DNA of 64,000 nt, taken from Palsa-883 sp963826975 (lineage in GTDB: Bacteria; Pseudomonadota; Alphaproteobacteria; Acetobacterales; Acetobacteraceae). Under the pieces are notes generated by a model. It searched no databases, was not told the DNA's origin, and saw nothing but the letters and a program-made list of their open reading frames with translations. The position numbers and the translations under genes are program-made. Positions 46,708 to 55,350 of the stretch are shown one piece after another. The stretch spans positions 744,001 to 808,000 of the forward strand of contig CAWGZJ010000003.1 of assembly GCA_963826975.1 (NCBI GenBank), in the 5' to 3' direction. The first letter of the stretch is position 1. Each line of letters starts with the position of its first letter.

Positions 46708-47562
46708 ATGACCCTCGCGCGCCTCAAGCACTTGCTGCCGCTCGCGCTGCTGATCGCGGGCCTGGTTGCGCTGTGGGTATTCGGCCTGCGGCGCGACCTC
46801 TCCTGGGCGAGCCTGTCGCGCCACCAGGCCGAGTTGCTCGCCGTGGTTGCGGCGCACCCGATCGAGGCCGGCGCGGCCTATGTCGCCATCTATGCGATAA
46901 CGGTCGCGTGCTCGCTGCCCGAGGGGGCGCTGGTGACCATCGCGGGCGGTCTGCTGTTCGGCCCGGCGTTGGGCGGTGTGCTGGCGATCATTGGCGCCAG
47001 CACCGGCGCGGTCATCCTGTTCCTGGCCGCGCGCTACGCCTTCGCCGACCTGGTCGCCGCGCGCGCCGCCCCGTTCATGGCGCGGATCCGTCCGGGGATC
47101 GAGCGGGACGGTTTTCTCTACCTGCTGGCCCTGCGGCTGGTGCCGGTGTTTCCGTTCTGGCTGCTGAACCTGGTCGCCGCGGCGTGCGGCATGCGGTTGC
47201 TGCCGTTCACCCTGGCGACGGTGCTGGGCATCATTCCGGGTACGTTCGTTTATGCCTGGGTTGGCGCGGGTCTTGCGGATGTGCTGGCGGCTGGCGGCAC
47301 ACCGGATTTCGCGATGATATTCTCTCCCCGCATTCTGCTGCCGCTGCTGGCTTTGGCGACGCTGACGCTGGTGCCGGTGGCCTGGCGCGCCGTCAGGCCG
47401 CGCAACGCCAACGGGCGCCAAGCCGGGGGGCGCCATGCCGAGGGGCGCAAAGCCAAGGGGCGGACTGCCGAGGGGTGTCATGCCGAAGGGCATGACCCCG
47501 ACGGACGTAATGCCGAGGGGCGCAACGCCAAGGGGCGTAATGCCAAGGGGCGTAATGCCTGA
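46708..47562 (+). CDS. TVP38/TMEM64 (DedA-like) membrane protein
   Basis: A 284-residue inner-membrane protein of the SNARE-associated/DedA superfamily: EGALVTIAGGLLFGPALGGV, then GASTGAVILFLAARYAF, and ALRLVPVFPFWLLNLVAAAC are characteristic. The start at 46708 gives the family N-terminus (MTLARLKHLLPLALLIAGLV). The last 50 residues are a tandem pentapeptide tail (GRNAK-type) from a 15-nt repeat. It overlaps the flavoprotein gene by 8 nt, a common pairing. Confidence 0.88.
   Translation: MTLARLKHLLPLALLIAGLVALWVFGLRRDLSWASLSRHQAELLAVVAAHPIEAGAAYVAIYAITVACSLPEGALVTIAGGLLFGPALGGVLAIIGASTGAVILFLAARYAFADLVAARAAPFMARIRPGIERDGFLYLLALRLVPVFPFWLLNLVAAACGMRLLPFTLATVLGIIPGTFVYAWVGAGLADVLAAGGTPDFAMIFSPRILLPLLALATLTLVPVAWRAVRPRNANGRQAGGRHAEGRKAKGRTAEGCHAEGHDPDGRNAEGRNAKGRNAKGRNA
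47413..47562. repeat. ten tandem 15-nt units at the TVP38/flavoprotein junction
   Basis: The units run exactly from 47413 to the TVP38 stop at 47562, typically GGGCGTAATGCCAAG. In the TVP38 frame they read GRQAG, GRHAE, GRKAK and so on to GRNAK. In the flavoprotein frame they read PRGVM-like. Several units present AGGGG followed by ATG. The last ATG (47555) is the flavoprotein start. Confidence 0.93.
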
Positions 47563-48967
47563 GTTCGACCTGGCGGTGATCGGTGCCGGCGCGGCGGGGC
47601 TTTCGGTCACGGCGGTGGCCGCACAGCTCGGCCTCAAGGTGGCACTGATCGAGCGCGAGCGCATGGGCGGCGACTGCCTGAACACCGGCTGCGTGCCCTC
47701 CAAGGCGCTGCTGGCGGCGGCGCACGCGGCGCAGTCCGCTCGCGCGGCCAGCCGGTTCGGCGTCCGCTTGCCCGAGCCGGTGATCGACTGGGACGCGGTG
47801 CGCGCGCATGTCGCCGGCACCATCGCCGCGATCGCGCCGATGGACTCCGAGGCCCGCTTCCGCGCGCTGGGCGCCGAGGTGCTGCGCGGTGAGGCCCGCT
47901 TCCTCGACCCCGGCACGCTGGGTATCGACGGCCGCCGGCTGACGGCGCGGCGCATCATCATCGCCGCCGGCAGCCGCGCCGCCGTCCCGCCGATCCCCGG
48001 CCTGGACGCGACCCCCCACCTGACCAACGAAACACTATTCACGCTGGCGGACCCACCGGCGCACCTGCTGGTTCTGGGCGGCGGGCCGGTGGGGCTGGAG
48101 ATGGCCACGGCGCATGCCGGGCTGGGCTGCCAGGTCACCCTGGTCGAAGCCGACCGCATCGCCGCGCGCGAGGATCCGGAGTTGGCGGACGGATTGCGCC
48201 GCGCCGTGATCGCGCAGGGCGTGACATTGATCGAGGGGGCGTCGGTCACCGCCGTCGAACCTGGCCCCATCCTTGTCCTGGGCGATGGCCGGCGCCTGGC
48301 CGGCAGCCACCTGCTGATTGCCGTCGGCCGCCGGCCGAACCTGGAGCGCCTGGCGCTGGACGCCGGCAACGTGCGCGCTGGTCCAGCCGGCATCGCCACC
48401 GATCGCGGCCTGCGCAGCGTGACCAACCGCCGCGTCTTCGCCATCGGCGACATCGCCGATCCCGCCGGCATCGGGCCGCGCGCCTTCACCCATGTCGGCA
48501 GCTACCATGCCTCGATTGTTATCCGCCGCGCGCTGTTCCGCCTGCCGGCGCGGCTCGACTATGGCGCGCTGCCGCGGGTGATCTACACCACGCCCGAGCT
48601 CGCCCAGGTCGGTCTGACCGAACAGGAGGCACTGCAGGCCGGTCATCGCGTCACCCTGCTGCGCGCGCCGCTGGCCGAGAACGACCGGGCGGTCACCGAG
48701 GGTGACCCGATCGGGCTGGTCAAGCTGGTGATCGCGGGCAGGCGGGTGCTGGGTGCGGGCATCCTGGCGTCGCACGCCGGGGAGATGATCGGCCAATGGA
48801 CGCTGGCGGTGGCAAGGCGCGTGCCACCGGGCGCGCTGGTGGGGCTGATCGCGCCCTATCCGACCCGTGCCGAGGCGGGAAAACGCGCCCTGACCGGGCT
48901 ATTCACGTCACGCTTATTCGCTATTCGCACGAAAATGTTTGTCAGGTTGCTATTTTGGTTGCCCTGA
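47555..48967 (+). CDS. mercuric-reductase-like FAD disulfide oxidoreductase
   Basis: A 470-residue flavoprotein of the pyridine nucleotide-disulfide oxidoreductase family. FAD site VIGAGAAGLS, redox pair C41/C46 (GGDCLNTGCVPSKALL), NAD(P) site VLGGGPVGLEMA, and FAD site AIGDIADPAG are present. The C-terminal HPT-type His of lipoamide dehydrogenase is missing (APYPTRAEAG), and there is no vicinal Cys pair at the end, so it is neither a true Lpd nor a true MerA. The start is the last ATG of the 15-nt array. Confidence 0.88.
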   Translation: MPEFDLAVIGAGAAGLSVTAVAAQLGLKVALIERERMGGDCLNTGCVPSKALLAAAHAAQSARAASRFGVRLPEPVIDWDAVRAHVAGTIAAIAPMDSEARFRALGAEVLRGEARFLDPGTLGIDGRRLTARRIIIAAGSRAAVPPIPGLDATPHLTNETLFTLADPPAHLLVLGGGPVGLEMATAHAGLGCQVTLVEADRIAAREDPELADGLRRAVIAQGVTLIEGASVTAVEPGPILVLGDGRRLAGSHLLIAVGRRPNLERLALDAGNVRAGPAGIATDRGLRSVTNRRVFAIGDIADPAGIGPRAFTHVGSYHASIVIRRALFRLPARLDYGALPRVIYTTPELAQVGLTEQEALQAGHRVTLLRAPLAENDRAVTEGDPIGLVKLVIAGRRVLGAGILASHAGEMIGQWTLAVARRVPPGALVGLIAPYPTRAEAGKRALTGLFTSRLFAIRTKMFVRLLFWLP

Positions 48968-48993
48968 GCCAGCCAATCGCTCACTTTACCGAG

Positions 48994-50079
48994 ATGACGA
49001 AGTCGTGCGCCACCCATAAGGGACCGGGGCGCGATCTGGGGCGGGGGGCCGCACTGGCGTTGCAGGGCGGAGGCGCGCATGGCGCCTTCACCTGGGGTGT
49101 GCTGGATCGGCTGCTCGAAGAGGGGCTTCAGATCGATGCGATCTGCGGCGTTTCGTCGGGCGCCCTGATCGGCGTCGCGCTGGCCCAAGGCCTTGTTCGG
49201 GGCGGCCGTAGCGGCGCCCGCGCGGCGATGCGCGAGCTGTGGCGCCGCTTCGCCCAGGCCCACGCGATGAGCCCGCTGCAAAGCGCCCCGCTCGAACGCT
49301 GGCTGTGGGGCTGGGATATGTCCAACTCGCTCATCTGGCGCGGGCTGGAGGCGACCATGCGGATGTTCAGCCCGGCGCAGCTCAATCCGTTCGGCCACCA
49401 GCCGCTGCGCGCGCTGCTGACTGATCTGATCGATCCGGCGCTGCTCGCCGATCCGGCCGCGCCGCGGCTGATCGTCTCGGCGACCGATGTCGAAACCGGC
49501 GAGGCAGCGCTGTTCGAGAACACCGAGATCACGGTGGATGTGTTGCTGGCCTCATGCTGCCTGCCGTTCGTGTTTCCCGCGGTGGAGATCGGCGGCCGCG
49601 CCTACTGGGACGGCGGCTATTCCGGCAATCCGCCGCTGAAACCCCTGCTCGCGATGTTGCTGGCCCAGGCGGCGCCGCGCGATCTGCTGCTGGTTCGTGC
49701 CCAGCCCGCCCAGCGCCCGGGCGTGCCGCGCACGCCGCTGGAGATCACCAATCGGCTGAACGAGATCGCCTGCCACAACGTGCTGGCCGCCGAATTGGCG
49801 GCGCTGCCGGCCGGTATCGCGCTGACCACCTATGATGCCGACGCGGCGCTGCTCGACTTGCCGATCTCGTCCAAATTCAATGGCGAAGAGGAATTTCTGT
49901 CGCTGCTGTTCACCGCCGGCCGCGCCGCCGCCGCGATCCAGGGCGTGCCGCGGTCCGCTGCCGGTCGGCCGTATCCGCGGGCCGCCTCGCCGCAGGCCGC
50001 CCCGCCGCGCGCCGCCCCGCCGCGCGCCGCCCCGCCGTGCGCCGCCCCGCCGTGCGCCGACAGGATGGTGCTTCAGTGA
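48994..50079 (+). CDS. patatin-like phospholipase
   Basis: A 361-residue lipase of the patatin/RssA type. The oxyanion hole is LQGGGAHGAF, Ser54 is in GVSSG, and the catalytic Asp is in WDGGYSG. The start at 48994 is the first ATG after the previous gene. The C-terminal tail (from about residue 330) is a pentapeptide array (AAPPR type) from 15-nt units at 49981-50055. It hydrolyses acyl esters; it is cytoplasmic or membrane-bound. Confidence 0.88.
   Translation: MTKSCATHKGPGRDLGRGAALALQGGGAHGAFTWGVLDRLLEEGLQIDAICGVSSGALIGVALAQGLVRGGRSGARAAMRELWRRFAQAHAMSPLQSAPLERWLWGWDMSNSLIWRGLEATMRMFSPAQLNPFGHQPLRALLTDLIDPALLADPAAPRLIVSATDVETGEAALFENTEITVDVLLASCCLPFVFPAVEIGGRAYWDGGYSGNPPLKPLLAMLLAQAAPRDLLLVRAQPAQRPGVPRTPLEITNRLNEIACHNVLAAELAALPAGIALTTYDADAALLDLPISSKFNGEEEFLSLLFTAGRAAAAIQGVPRSAAGRPYPRAASPQAAPPRAAPPRAAPPCAAPPCADRMVLQ
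49981..50055. repeat. five tandem 15-nt units in the patatin tail
   Basis: GCCGCCTCGCCGCAG, then GCCGCCCCGCCGCGC (twice) and GCCGCCCCGCCGTGC (twice), reading AASPQ, AAPPR, AAPPR, AAPPC, AAPPC. Confidence 0.9.
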
Positions 50080-50191
50080 TCCCGTCCGAAGTGATCTTGC
50101 TCACATGCCGCCCGGCACCTCGCCGCTATCACCGAATGCGCTGCCACACGGCGGCGGCGTATCGCATTGCCTGCAAGGATCCGGTCCAGCC

Positions 50192-51757
50192 ATGCCGCCA
50201 GCCATGTCGCCAGCCATGCCAATAGACATCCCTGGCCCGCGCCCGCCTGCGCGTCCTGCTCTCGACCAACTGGATCGGGACCAACTGGATCGGGACCAAC
50301 TGGATCGGGACCAGCTGGATCGGGACCAACTCGATCGCGATCGGCGCGTTGGCCCGCGCCGCAGCCTGTCCATCCGGCTGCTGCTGCTCACCATGGTCCT
50401 GGTCGTCGTGGCCGAGGTGCTGGTGCTGATCCCCAACGTCGCCCGCGACCGTCGCATGATCCTGCGGGAGAAGACGCTGGAGGCCTACATCGCCGCACTG
50501 TCCGCCGCAGCGCCGGCCGACGCGCCGGCGCTGGCGCAGCGGGACGAACTGCTGCGCGCGTCCGGGATCGATGCCATCCGCCTACGCGACCAGCGCGGGA
50601 CCACGATGGTGCTGGCGGGAGATCCCACCGTGCAGCCGGTCAAGACCTTCGACCTGCGCCAGGAGACCACTTTCCAATCGATGATCCGCGGCATCATGGC
50701 GGTCACGGCGACCGACGACGTGCTGGTCCAGATCATCGCCGACACACCGTTCAAACCCGGCACCGAGATCGAATTCGTCATGCACCGGTTGCCGCTGTCC
50801 CAGGCGCTGCGCGAGCTGGACGGGCCGGATGCCTGGATGACGCTGATGGTCGCCAGCATCGTCGGCATGGTCCTGTACCTGGCGCTGCTGCACCTGCTGG
50901 TCCGCCCGATGCGCCGTCTGACCTCCTCGATCATCGCCTTCCGCGCCGATCCCGAGCATGGCGTGCCGCTGGACCCGGGCGCGGTGACGGTGCTGCGCAA
51001 CGACGAGATCTCGACGGCCGGGCGCGAGCTGGCGGCAATGCAGCGGGAGTTGCGTGCGGCGCTGTGGCGCAACAGCCGGCTGGCGGCGCTGGGTACCGTG
51101 GTGGCCAAGGTCAGCCACGATGTGCGAGGCGTGCTGACGCCGGTGCTGCTGCAGGCAGACCGGCTGGGCAAGCACGCCGATCCCTCGGTTCGCCGCACCG
51201 GCGAGTCGCTGGTCCGGGCGGTGGAGCGGGCGATCGACCTCGTGCATCGCACGCTGGACTTCGCGCGGGACGGACCGCCGCCGCCGATGCTGGCGTCGAT
51301 TCGGCTGCGCGCATTGGTGACCGAAGCGGCCGACAGCGTTCGCGGCACGGTGGCCTTGCTCGAGTTGGACAATCGCATCCCGGTTGACCAGGAGGTCGAG
51401 GCCGATCGCAATCATCTGTTCCGCGTGCTGGCCAACCTGCTGCGCAACGCCGCCGAGGCTGGCGCCCGCCGGGTGCGCGCGCGCGTCCGGGAGGATGGCG
51501 ACATGCTGGCGATCGAGCTGGCCGACGACGGACCGGGCCTGCCGGAGATGGTGCGCGCCAACCTGTTCCGGCCGTTCACCAGCACGCATCGGGCCGGCGG
51601 CTCGGGCCTTGGCCTGGCGATCGCGCGCGACCTGATGCTGGCGCATGGGGGCGATATCGGATTGATCGCCACCGGCCCGGGTGGCACGACGTTCCGCCTG
51701 ACCCTGAAGCTGACCGAACGCGTCGACCGGGAGCCACAGGCGGCAGACTCGGTGTAG
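50192..51757 (+). CDS. sensor histidine kinase
   Basis: A 521-residue membrane kinase. TM1 is at about 61-82 (LSIRLLLLTMVLVVVAEVLV), then a periplasmic domain, TM2 at about 215-237, and HAMP. The DHp domain has His309 in VSHDVRG rather than the usual HELR. The ATPase domain has the N box (LANLLRNAAEAG), G1 (DDGPGLP) and G2 (GGSGLGLAIA). The start is uncertain: ATGs lie at 50192, 50204 and 50216 within a 12-nt repeat. Residues 25-49 are a DQLDR pentapeptide array. No response regulator adjoins it. Confidence 0.87.
   Translation: MPPAMSPAMPIDIPGPRPPARPALDQLDRDQLDRDQLDRDQLDRDQLDRDRRVGPRRSLSIRLLLLTMVLVVVAEVLVLIPNVARDRRMILREKTLEAYIAALSAAAPADAPALAQRDELLRASGIDAIRLRDQRGTTMVLAGDPTVQPVKTFDLRQETTFQSMIRGIMAVTATDDVLVQIIADTPFKPGTEIEFVMHRLPLSQALRELDGPDAWMTLMVASIVGMVLYLALLHLLVRPMRRLTSSIIAFRADPEHGVPLDPGAVTVLRNDEISTAGRELAAMQRELRAALWRNSRLAALGTVVAKVSHDVRGVLTPVLLQADRLGKHADPSVRRTGESLVRAVERAIDLVHRTLDFARDGPPPPMLASIRLRALVTEAADSVRGTVALLELDNRIPVDQEVEADRNHLFRVLANLLRNAAEAGARRVRARVREDGDMLAIELADDGPGLPEMVRANLFRPFTSTHRAGGSGLGLAIARDLMLAHGGDIGLIATGPGGTTFRLTLKLTERVDREPQAADSV
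50264..50338. repeat. five tandem 15-nt units in the kinase N-terminus
   Basis: GACCAACTGGATCGG repeats five times with one- or two-base drift and encodes DQLDR each time. A separate array of three 12-nt units (CCAGCCATG plus three bases) lies just before it at 50,187-50,222. Confidence 0.92.
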
Positions 51758-51871
51758 CGTCCCGCTGCGCGCGCGTTGCGCTTTTCGCGGGCTTGGGCGC
51801 TGATCAGCAATTGCCGCTTCGATGGTGTTCGCATGGGATCAGGCGGGTGGGCCTGGGCGCGTTGCGGCTCG

Positions 51872-52051
51872 GCAAGCAAGTAATCAAGTGCACACAGAGT
51901 TAGAAGGAGTTTCCACAGAGTTTCACCGAGGAAGCAAGCAATGGCGCTTCGCGCAACGGTTCTTGCTTCCTTCGCGCGAAGCGCATCAATAACTTCTCTC
52001 GTGGAACTCTGTGGAAACTTCGTGTAACTCTATGTGCACTTGATTGCTTGC
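51872..52051. repeat. nested inverted-repeat element
   Basis: The outer arms, about 51872-51926 and 52001-52051, are imperfect inverted copies (CACAGAGTTAGAAGG; TTCCACAGAGTTTCAC). Inside, ATGGCGCTTCGCGC and GCGCGAAGCGCAT form a second stem. It occupies the middle of the 514-nt space between the kinase and the next small gene; the rest of that space shows nothing clear. Confidence 0.8.
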
Positions 52052-52271
52052 TTCTTCTTCGATCCTTGACGACGCACGTGGTCGGGCAAAGGTACGTCGG
52101 CGATCACGGACTGAATGCGGTCATCCTGCGCGACGGCACACCAATCTGTGGGTCGCAGTCGCTTCGGTCATTATTGGGCGTGGCCTTGGCTGCCGCGAGC
52201 AGAAATGGTGTACGGTTGGGACGACGGTGCCATTCACGACGAGCGTGCTCTAAAATCCCGGCGCGGAGGCA

Positions 52272-52466
52272 ATGATGATGTCGCTCAAGCAATGGCTGAC
52301 GCTCCTGATTGTGTGCCTGGTCGGGCTCGTCGGACTGTTCGTGGCGGCGGATGCGAGTGAGGGCACGCTCTACGGCCTCGGCCTTCTGGTGTTCGTTGCC
52401 GCGGTTGTCTACGCGTTTGCGCTGGTGAAGTGGTACTTCGATCGGCTCGATGCCGAGCGGCACTGA
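52272..52466 (+). CDS. small two-helix membrane protein
   Basis: A 64-residue protein with two hydrophobic segments (WLTLLIVCLVGLVGLFVAA; YGLGLLVFVAAVVYAFALV) and a charged end (KWYFDRLDAERH). GGAGG lies right before a run of three ATG codons, so the exact start is open by one or two codons. It directly precedes the methyltransferase. Function unknown. Confidence 0.65.
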   Translation: MMMSLKQWLTLLIVCLVGLVGLFVAADASEGTLYGLGLLVFVAAVVYAFALVKWYFDRLDAERH

Positions 52467-52470
52467 CGTG

Positions 52471-53391
52471 ATGACCTCCGATGGGGCGACCTCTGGCGGG
52501 GCGAACGGGGACGCGGTGCAAACCGGCACCGCTGGCGCGCGACGCCCGACCGCCGTGTGGGATCCCGGTCAGTATCTGCGCTTTTCCGACCAGCGCCTGC
52601 GGCCGGCACTGGATCTGATGGCCCAGGTACCGCTGACCGTGCCGCGTCAAATCGTCGATCTGGGCTGCGGCGCCGGCAACGTCACCGCCATCCTGCAGCA
52701 GCGCTTCCCATCCGCCGAGGTCACCGGTGTGGATGGCTCGGCTTCGATGCTGGAGAAGGCGAGGGCCGCGGCGCCCGCGTGCCGCTTCGAGCAGGGCGAT
52801 TTCGCGACGTGGGTGCCCCATGGGACTCCCCACTGGAGCCCCGAGGGAAGTCCCGAGGGAAGTACCGGCGGAAGTCCTCCGGGGCATCCCGCCATTGCGC
52901 CCGACCTGATCTACTCCAACGCGGCGCTGCAATGGGTGGGCGGGCATGCCACGCTGTTCCCCCGCCTGATGTCGCTGCTGGCCGCCGGCGGCGTGCTGGC
53001 GGTGCAGATGCCGGCGATGCACGACGCGCCGTTGCGCCGGCTGCAATACGAGGTGGCGGCACACGGCCCCTGGGCCGAACGCCTTGCCAGCCATGTCTCC
53101 GCGCCGCCGATCCTGGACGCCGCGGCGTACTGGGACCTGCTGCGTCCGCACGCGGCGGGGCTGGACATCTGGGAGACCGTCTACCTGCATCCGCTTAGCG
53201 GCGAGGACGCGGTGGTCGAATGGGCTGCCGGATCGAGCCTGCGGCCATTCCTGGAACCGCTGGAACCGGCCCAGCAGGTGGCGTTCCGCAGCGCCTACGC
53301 CGAGGCCTTGCGCCCGCACTACCCCCGCCGCACGGACGGCACGACGCTGCTGCCGTTCCGCCGGCTGTTCCTGATCGCGGTGGCGCCGTAG
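52471..53391 (+). CDS. tam: trans-aconitate 2-methyltransferase
   Basis: A 306-residue SAM-dependent methyltransferase. WDPGQYLRFSDQRLRPALDL is the diagnostic N-terminal block, QIVDLGCGAGNVT binds SAM, and LIYSNAALQWVGGH is the motif post I. It methylates trans-aconitate to limit its inhibition of the TCA cycle. Between FATWVP and APDLIYSN an extra 20 or so residues (SPEG-type repeats) are inserted. An ATG at 52450 is an alternative start. Confidence 0.9.
   Translation: MTSDGATSGGANGDAVQTGTAGARRPTAVWDPGQYLRFSDQRLRPALDLMAQVPLTVPRQIVDLGCGAGNVTAILQQRFPSAEVTGVDGSASMLEKARAAAPACRFEQGDFATWVPHGTPHWSPEGSPEGSTGGSPPGHPAIAPDLIYSNAALQWVGGHATLFPRLMSLLAAGGVLAVQMPAMHDAPLRRLQYEVAAHGPWAERLASHVSAPPILDAAAYWDLLRPHAAGLDIWETVYLHPLSGEDAVVEWAAGSSLRPFLEPLEPAQQVAFRSAYAEALRPHYPRRTDGTTLLPFRRLFLIAVAP
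52828..52875. repeat. tandem 12-nt units inside tam
   Basis: CCCGAGGGAAGT occurs twice, flanked by the related CCCCACTGGAGC and ACCGGCGGAAGT. It adds residues in a surface loop of the methyltransferase without breaking the frame. Confidence 0.8.
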
Positions 53392-53892
53392 GGCGGGTGG
53401 CCCCCGCGAGGGAATAGCAGGTCGCCGCGCGACAGTGCCTGTGTCCCATCTCGGGGCGATGCGAAGGCTAATACCAGGTTGCGAAACGAGTGCCCCTTTG
53501 TGTCATGGCCGTCCTGAACCTGGGGTGGCTCGGTCCTGGCGGCGTCGATGGCTCGTGCCCCGCCAGTCACGCAGAAACACGCCAGAAGCTTGACAGACGA
53601 GGATGGCCGTCAGGTCGGTAAAAGGAGGCGCCGCCTGCAAAGCCCTCGGTGCGCGGTCTCGCCGGGCGGCCGCGGCCGCTACGTGCTCTTCGCTGCGGCG
53701 GCCCCACCGACGGGCCGGGGGGCGGAACGATCGCGACATAGGGGGGTCGGTCGTCGGTGCACTCGAACCCTCGGACCCAAGATCAAAACTCATCCGGTCA
53801 GCAGCAAATCAGGACGGTTACGCGCCCACCGCAACCTGATCTGACCGGCATACAACTCCGGACGTATGACGACCGCGCCATTGCCGGTCGAC
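53392..53892. other. intergenic region without recognisable gene
   Basis: About 500 nt between convergent genes. Several open frames exist but none has a family pattern or ribosome-binding site. No strong hairpin was seen. Confidence 0.5.
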
Positions 53893-55347
53893 CTAACGCC
53901 CCGCCGGCGCCGCCTTGCTCCCCGGCGCGCCAACTCCCGCCTGCAACTTCAACAGATACGGTTCGGCACGGGTAATCGTCTCAAAATCCTTCAGCCTGTC
54001 GTGCGTCGGGTCGCTGTCGTATTGGTCCGCGTTCATCCGCTGCACCGCCTCGTTGTAATCCGAGATGCATTCCGCCTGCTCCTCGGCGTTCCACCGCTCC
54101 CACGGGATGCCGCTCTCCTCGGAGTTGCGCCAGTTGTAGGCGGCGTTGCGCGATATGCCGCGGGAACCCGCGACCGCCTGTGGCACCAGGCTCAATTCGA
54201 TGTAGCTGAACCCGCCGTGCTGGTACTGCCAAACATGCACCAGCTCGTGGATCAGGACCAGCGACCCGGCCGGCGTCAGTTGCATCGTCTTGCCGACGAA
54301 ATATGCATCCGGCAGGTTGATGAGGTTGCCGGAGGTCCGCGCCGTGTTGCCGCCGGATAACAGGCTGCCGCGGCGGATCTCCACCGCACCCAGGTCGACG
54401 CTGGTGTGGAAGATGGTCGTCGCGGCGTCCTTCTCTGGCTGGGTCAGACCACGGCTGTCCGTCGAGGCTTTGTCGCCGAGCCACCCACCCAACGCCGCGC
54501 CGCCCAGTCCGCCGAGGATGGCGCCGGCCACCGCCCCGGCGGGCCCGAGCAGCGAGCCGAGCAGCCCCAGCGCGACGCCGCCGACCGCCGCCCCGATGCC
54601 GCCGCCGATCAGCGTGCCGGCGAGCGAGCGGCGGATCACCGGCGGTCCGCCGGTGCGGGCGTGCTGGACCACATGGGCCAGCTCGTGCGCCAGCAGCGCC
54701 TGGCCGCGGACCGAGCCCGGCTCGTAGCTGCCCCGCGCGAACGCCAGGTGCGGCCCCAGGCTGTACGCGTCCGCACCGATGGCGCGGGCCGTGCGATCCG
54801 CCTGCGCGCCGTCGTGGATGCGCACCGAACCAAAATCGAAGCCAAACCGTTGCCCGAACCGCCCGCCGATGTCGGCGGGCAGCGGCCGTCCGGGCTCTCG
54901 CGCCACCGCCTCGATTCCGTCGCCGGCGGTCGGCCCGATGCGGCCAGGCGCCTGACCGGACCCCACCGTGCGCTGTTCGCCCCCAGGCACGCCCAGCGCC
55001 TGCACGCCCAACGCCCGCCCACCCAGCGCCTGCACGTCCAGCGCCCCCACGCCCAGCGCCTGCCCGCCCAACGTCCGCCCGCCCAGCGCACCGGCGGCCA
55101 TCCGGTCCGCCTCATGTTCCGCGGCGTCCGTGGGGGCGCCCAGCAGTGGTTGGCGGGCCGACGGCGGACCCAGCGCGACCCCACCGATCGACCAGCGACC
55201 GCCGACGCGGCCCGTCATTGCGCCAGGCACCGCCGGGGCGGGCGCACGGGCCGGTCGTACCCAGCGCGGGCTCGCTGCCTCAGGCTCGTGGTCGGCCACT
55301 GCGGCGCGGCTGCGTGCTGCGTATTGCCTCGCCGCAACCCGCGTCAT
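53893..55347 (-). CDS. DUF4157 protein with second HExxH and glycine zipper
   Basis: A 484-residue protein. Residues about 72-84 (APTDAAEHEADRM) and 155-235 form the DUF4157 domain with RFGFDFGSVRIHDGAQADRT and zinc motif HELAH (221-225). Residues about 242-291 are a glycine zipper able to span a membrane. A second domain carries HELVH (367-371) in VLIHELVHVWQYQHGG, with a later Glu region (WNAEEQAECISDYNEAV). DUF4157 proteins travel with contractile injection systems, often as cargo. A seven-unit pentapeptide array interrupts the N-terminal part. It is the last gene of the tail cluster. Confidence 0.82.
   Translation of the reverse strand: MTRVAARQYAARSRAAVADHEPEAASPRWVRPARAPAPAVPGAMTGRVGGRWSIGGVALGPPSARQPLLGAPTDAAEHEADRMAAGALGGRTLGGQALGVGALDVQALGGRALGVQALGVPGGEQRTVGSGQAPGRIGPTAGDGIEAVAREPGRPLPADIGGRFGQRFGFDFGSVRIHDGAQADRTARAIGADAYSLGPHLAFARGSYEPGSVRGQALLAHELAHVVQHARTGGPPVIRRSLAGTLIGGGIGAAVGGVALGLLGSLLGPAGAVAGAILGGLGGAALGGWLGDKASTDSRGLTQPEKDAATTIFHTSVDLGAVEIRRGSLLSGGNTARTSGNLINLPDAYFVGKTMQLTPAGSLVLIHELVHVWQYQHGGFSYIELSLVPQAVAGSRGISRNAAYNWRNSEESGIPWERWNAEEQAECISDYNEAVQRMNADQYDSDPTHDRLKDFETITRAEPYLLKLQAGVGAPGSKAAPAGR
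54988..55092. repeat. seven tandem 15-nt units in the DUF4157 gene
   Basis: Units such as CACGCCCAGCGCCTG run from 54988 to 55092 on the plus strand, reading on the minus strand as GALGG, RTLGG, QALGV, GALDV, QALGG, RALGV, QALGV. Confidence 0.92.
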
Positions 55348-55350
55348 CGC

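Noticed and set aside
47413..47562. Possible CRISPR array
   Set aside because: Units are contiguous 15-mers without spacers and are translated.
46537..48489. 650-codon minus-strand frame across TVP38 and the flavoprotein
   Set aside because: It is a shadow of two clear genes; its repeats are just the 15-nt array read backwards.
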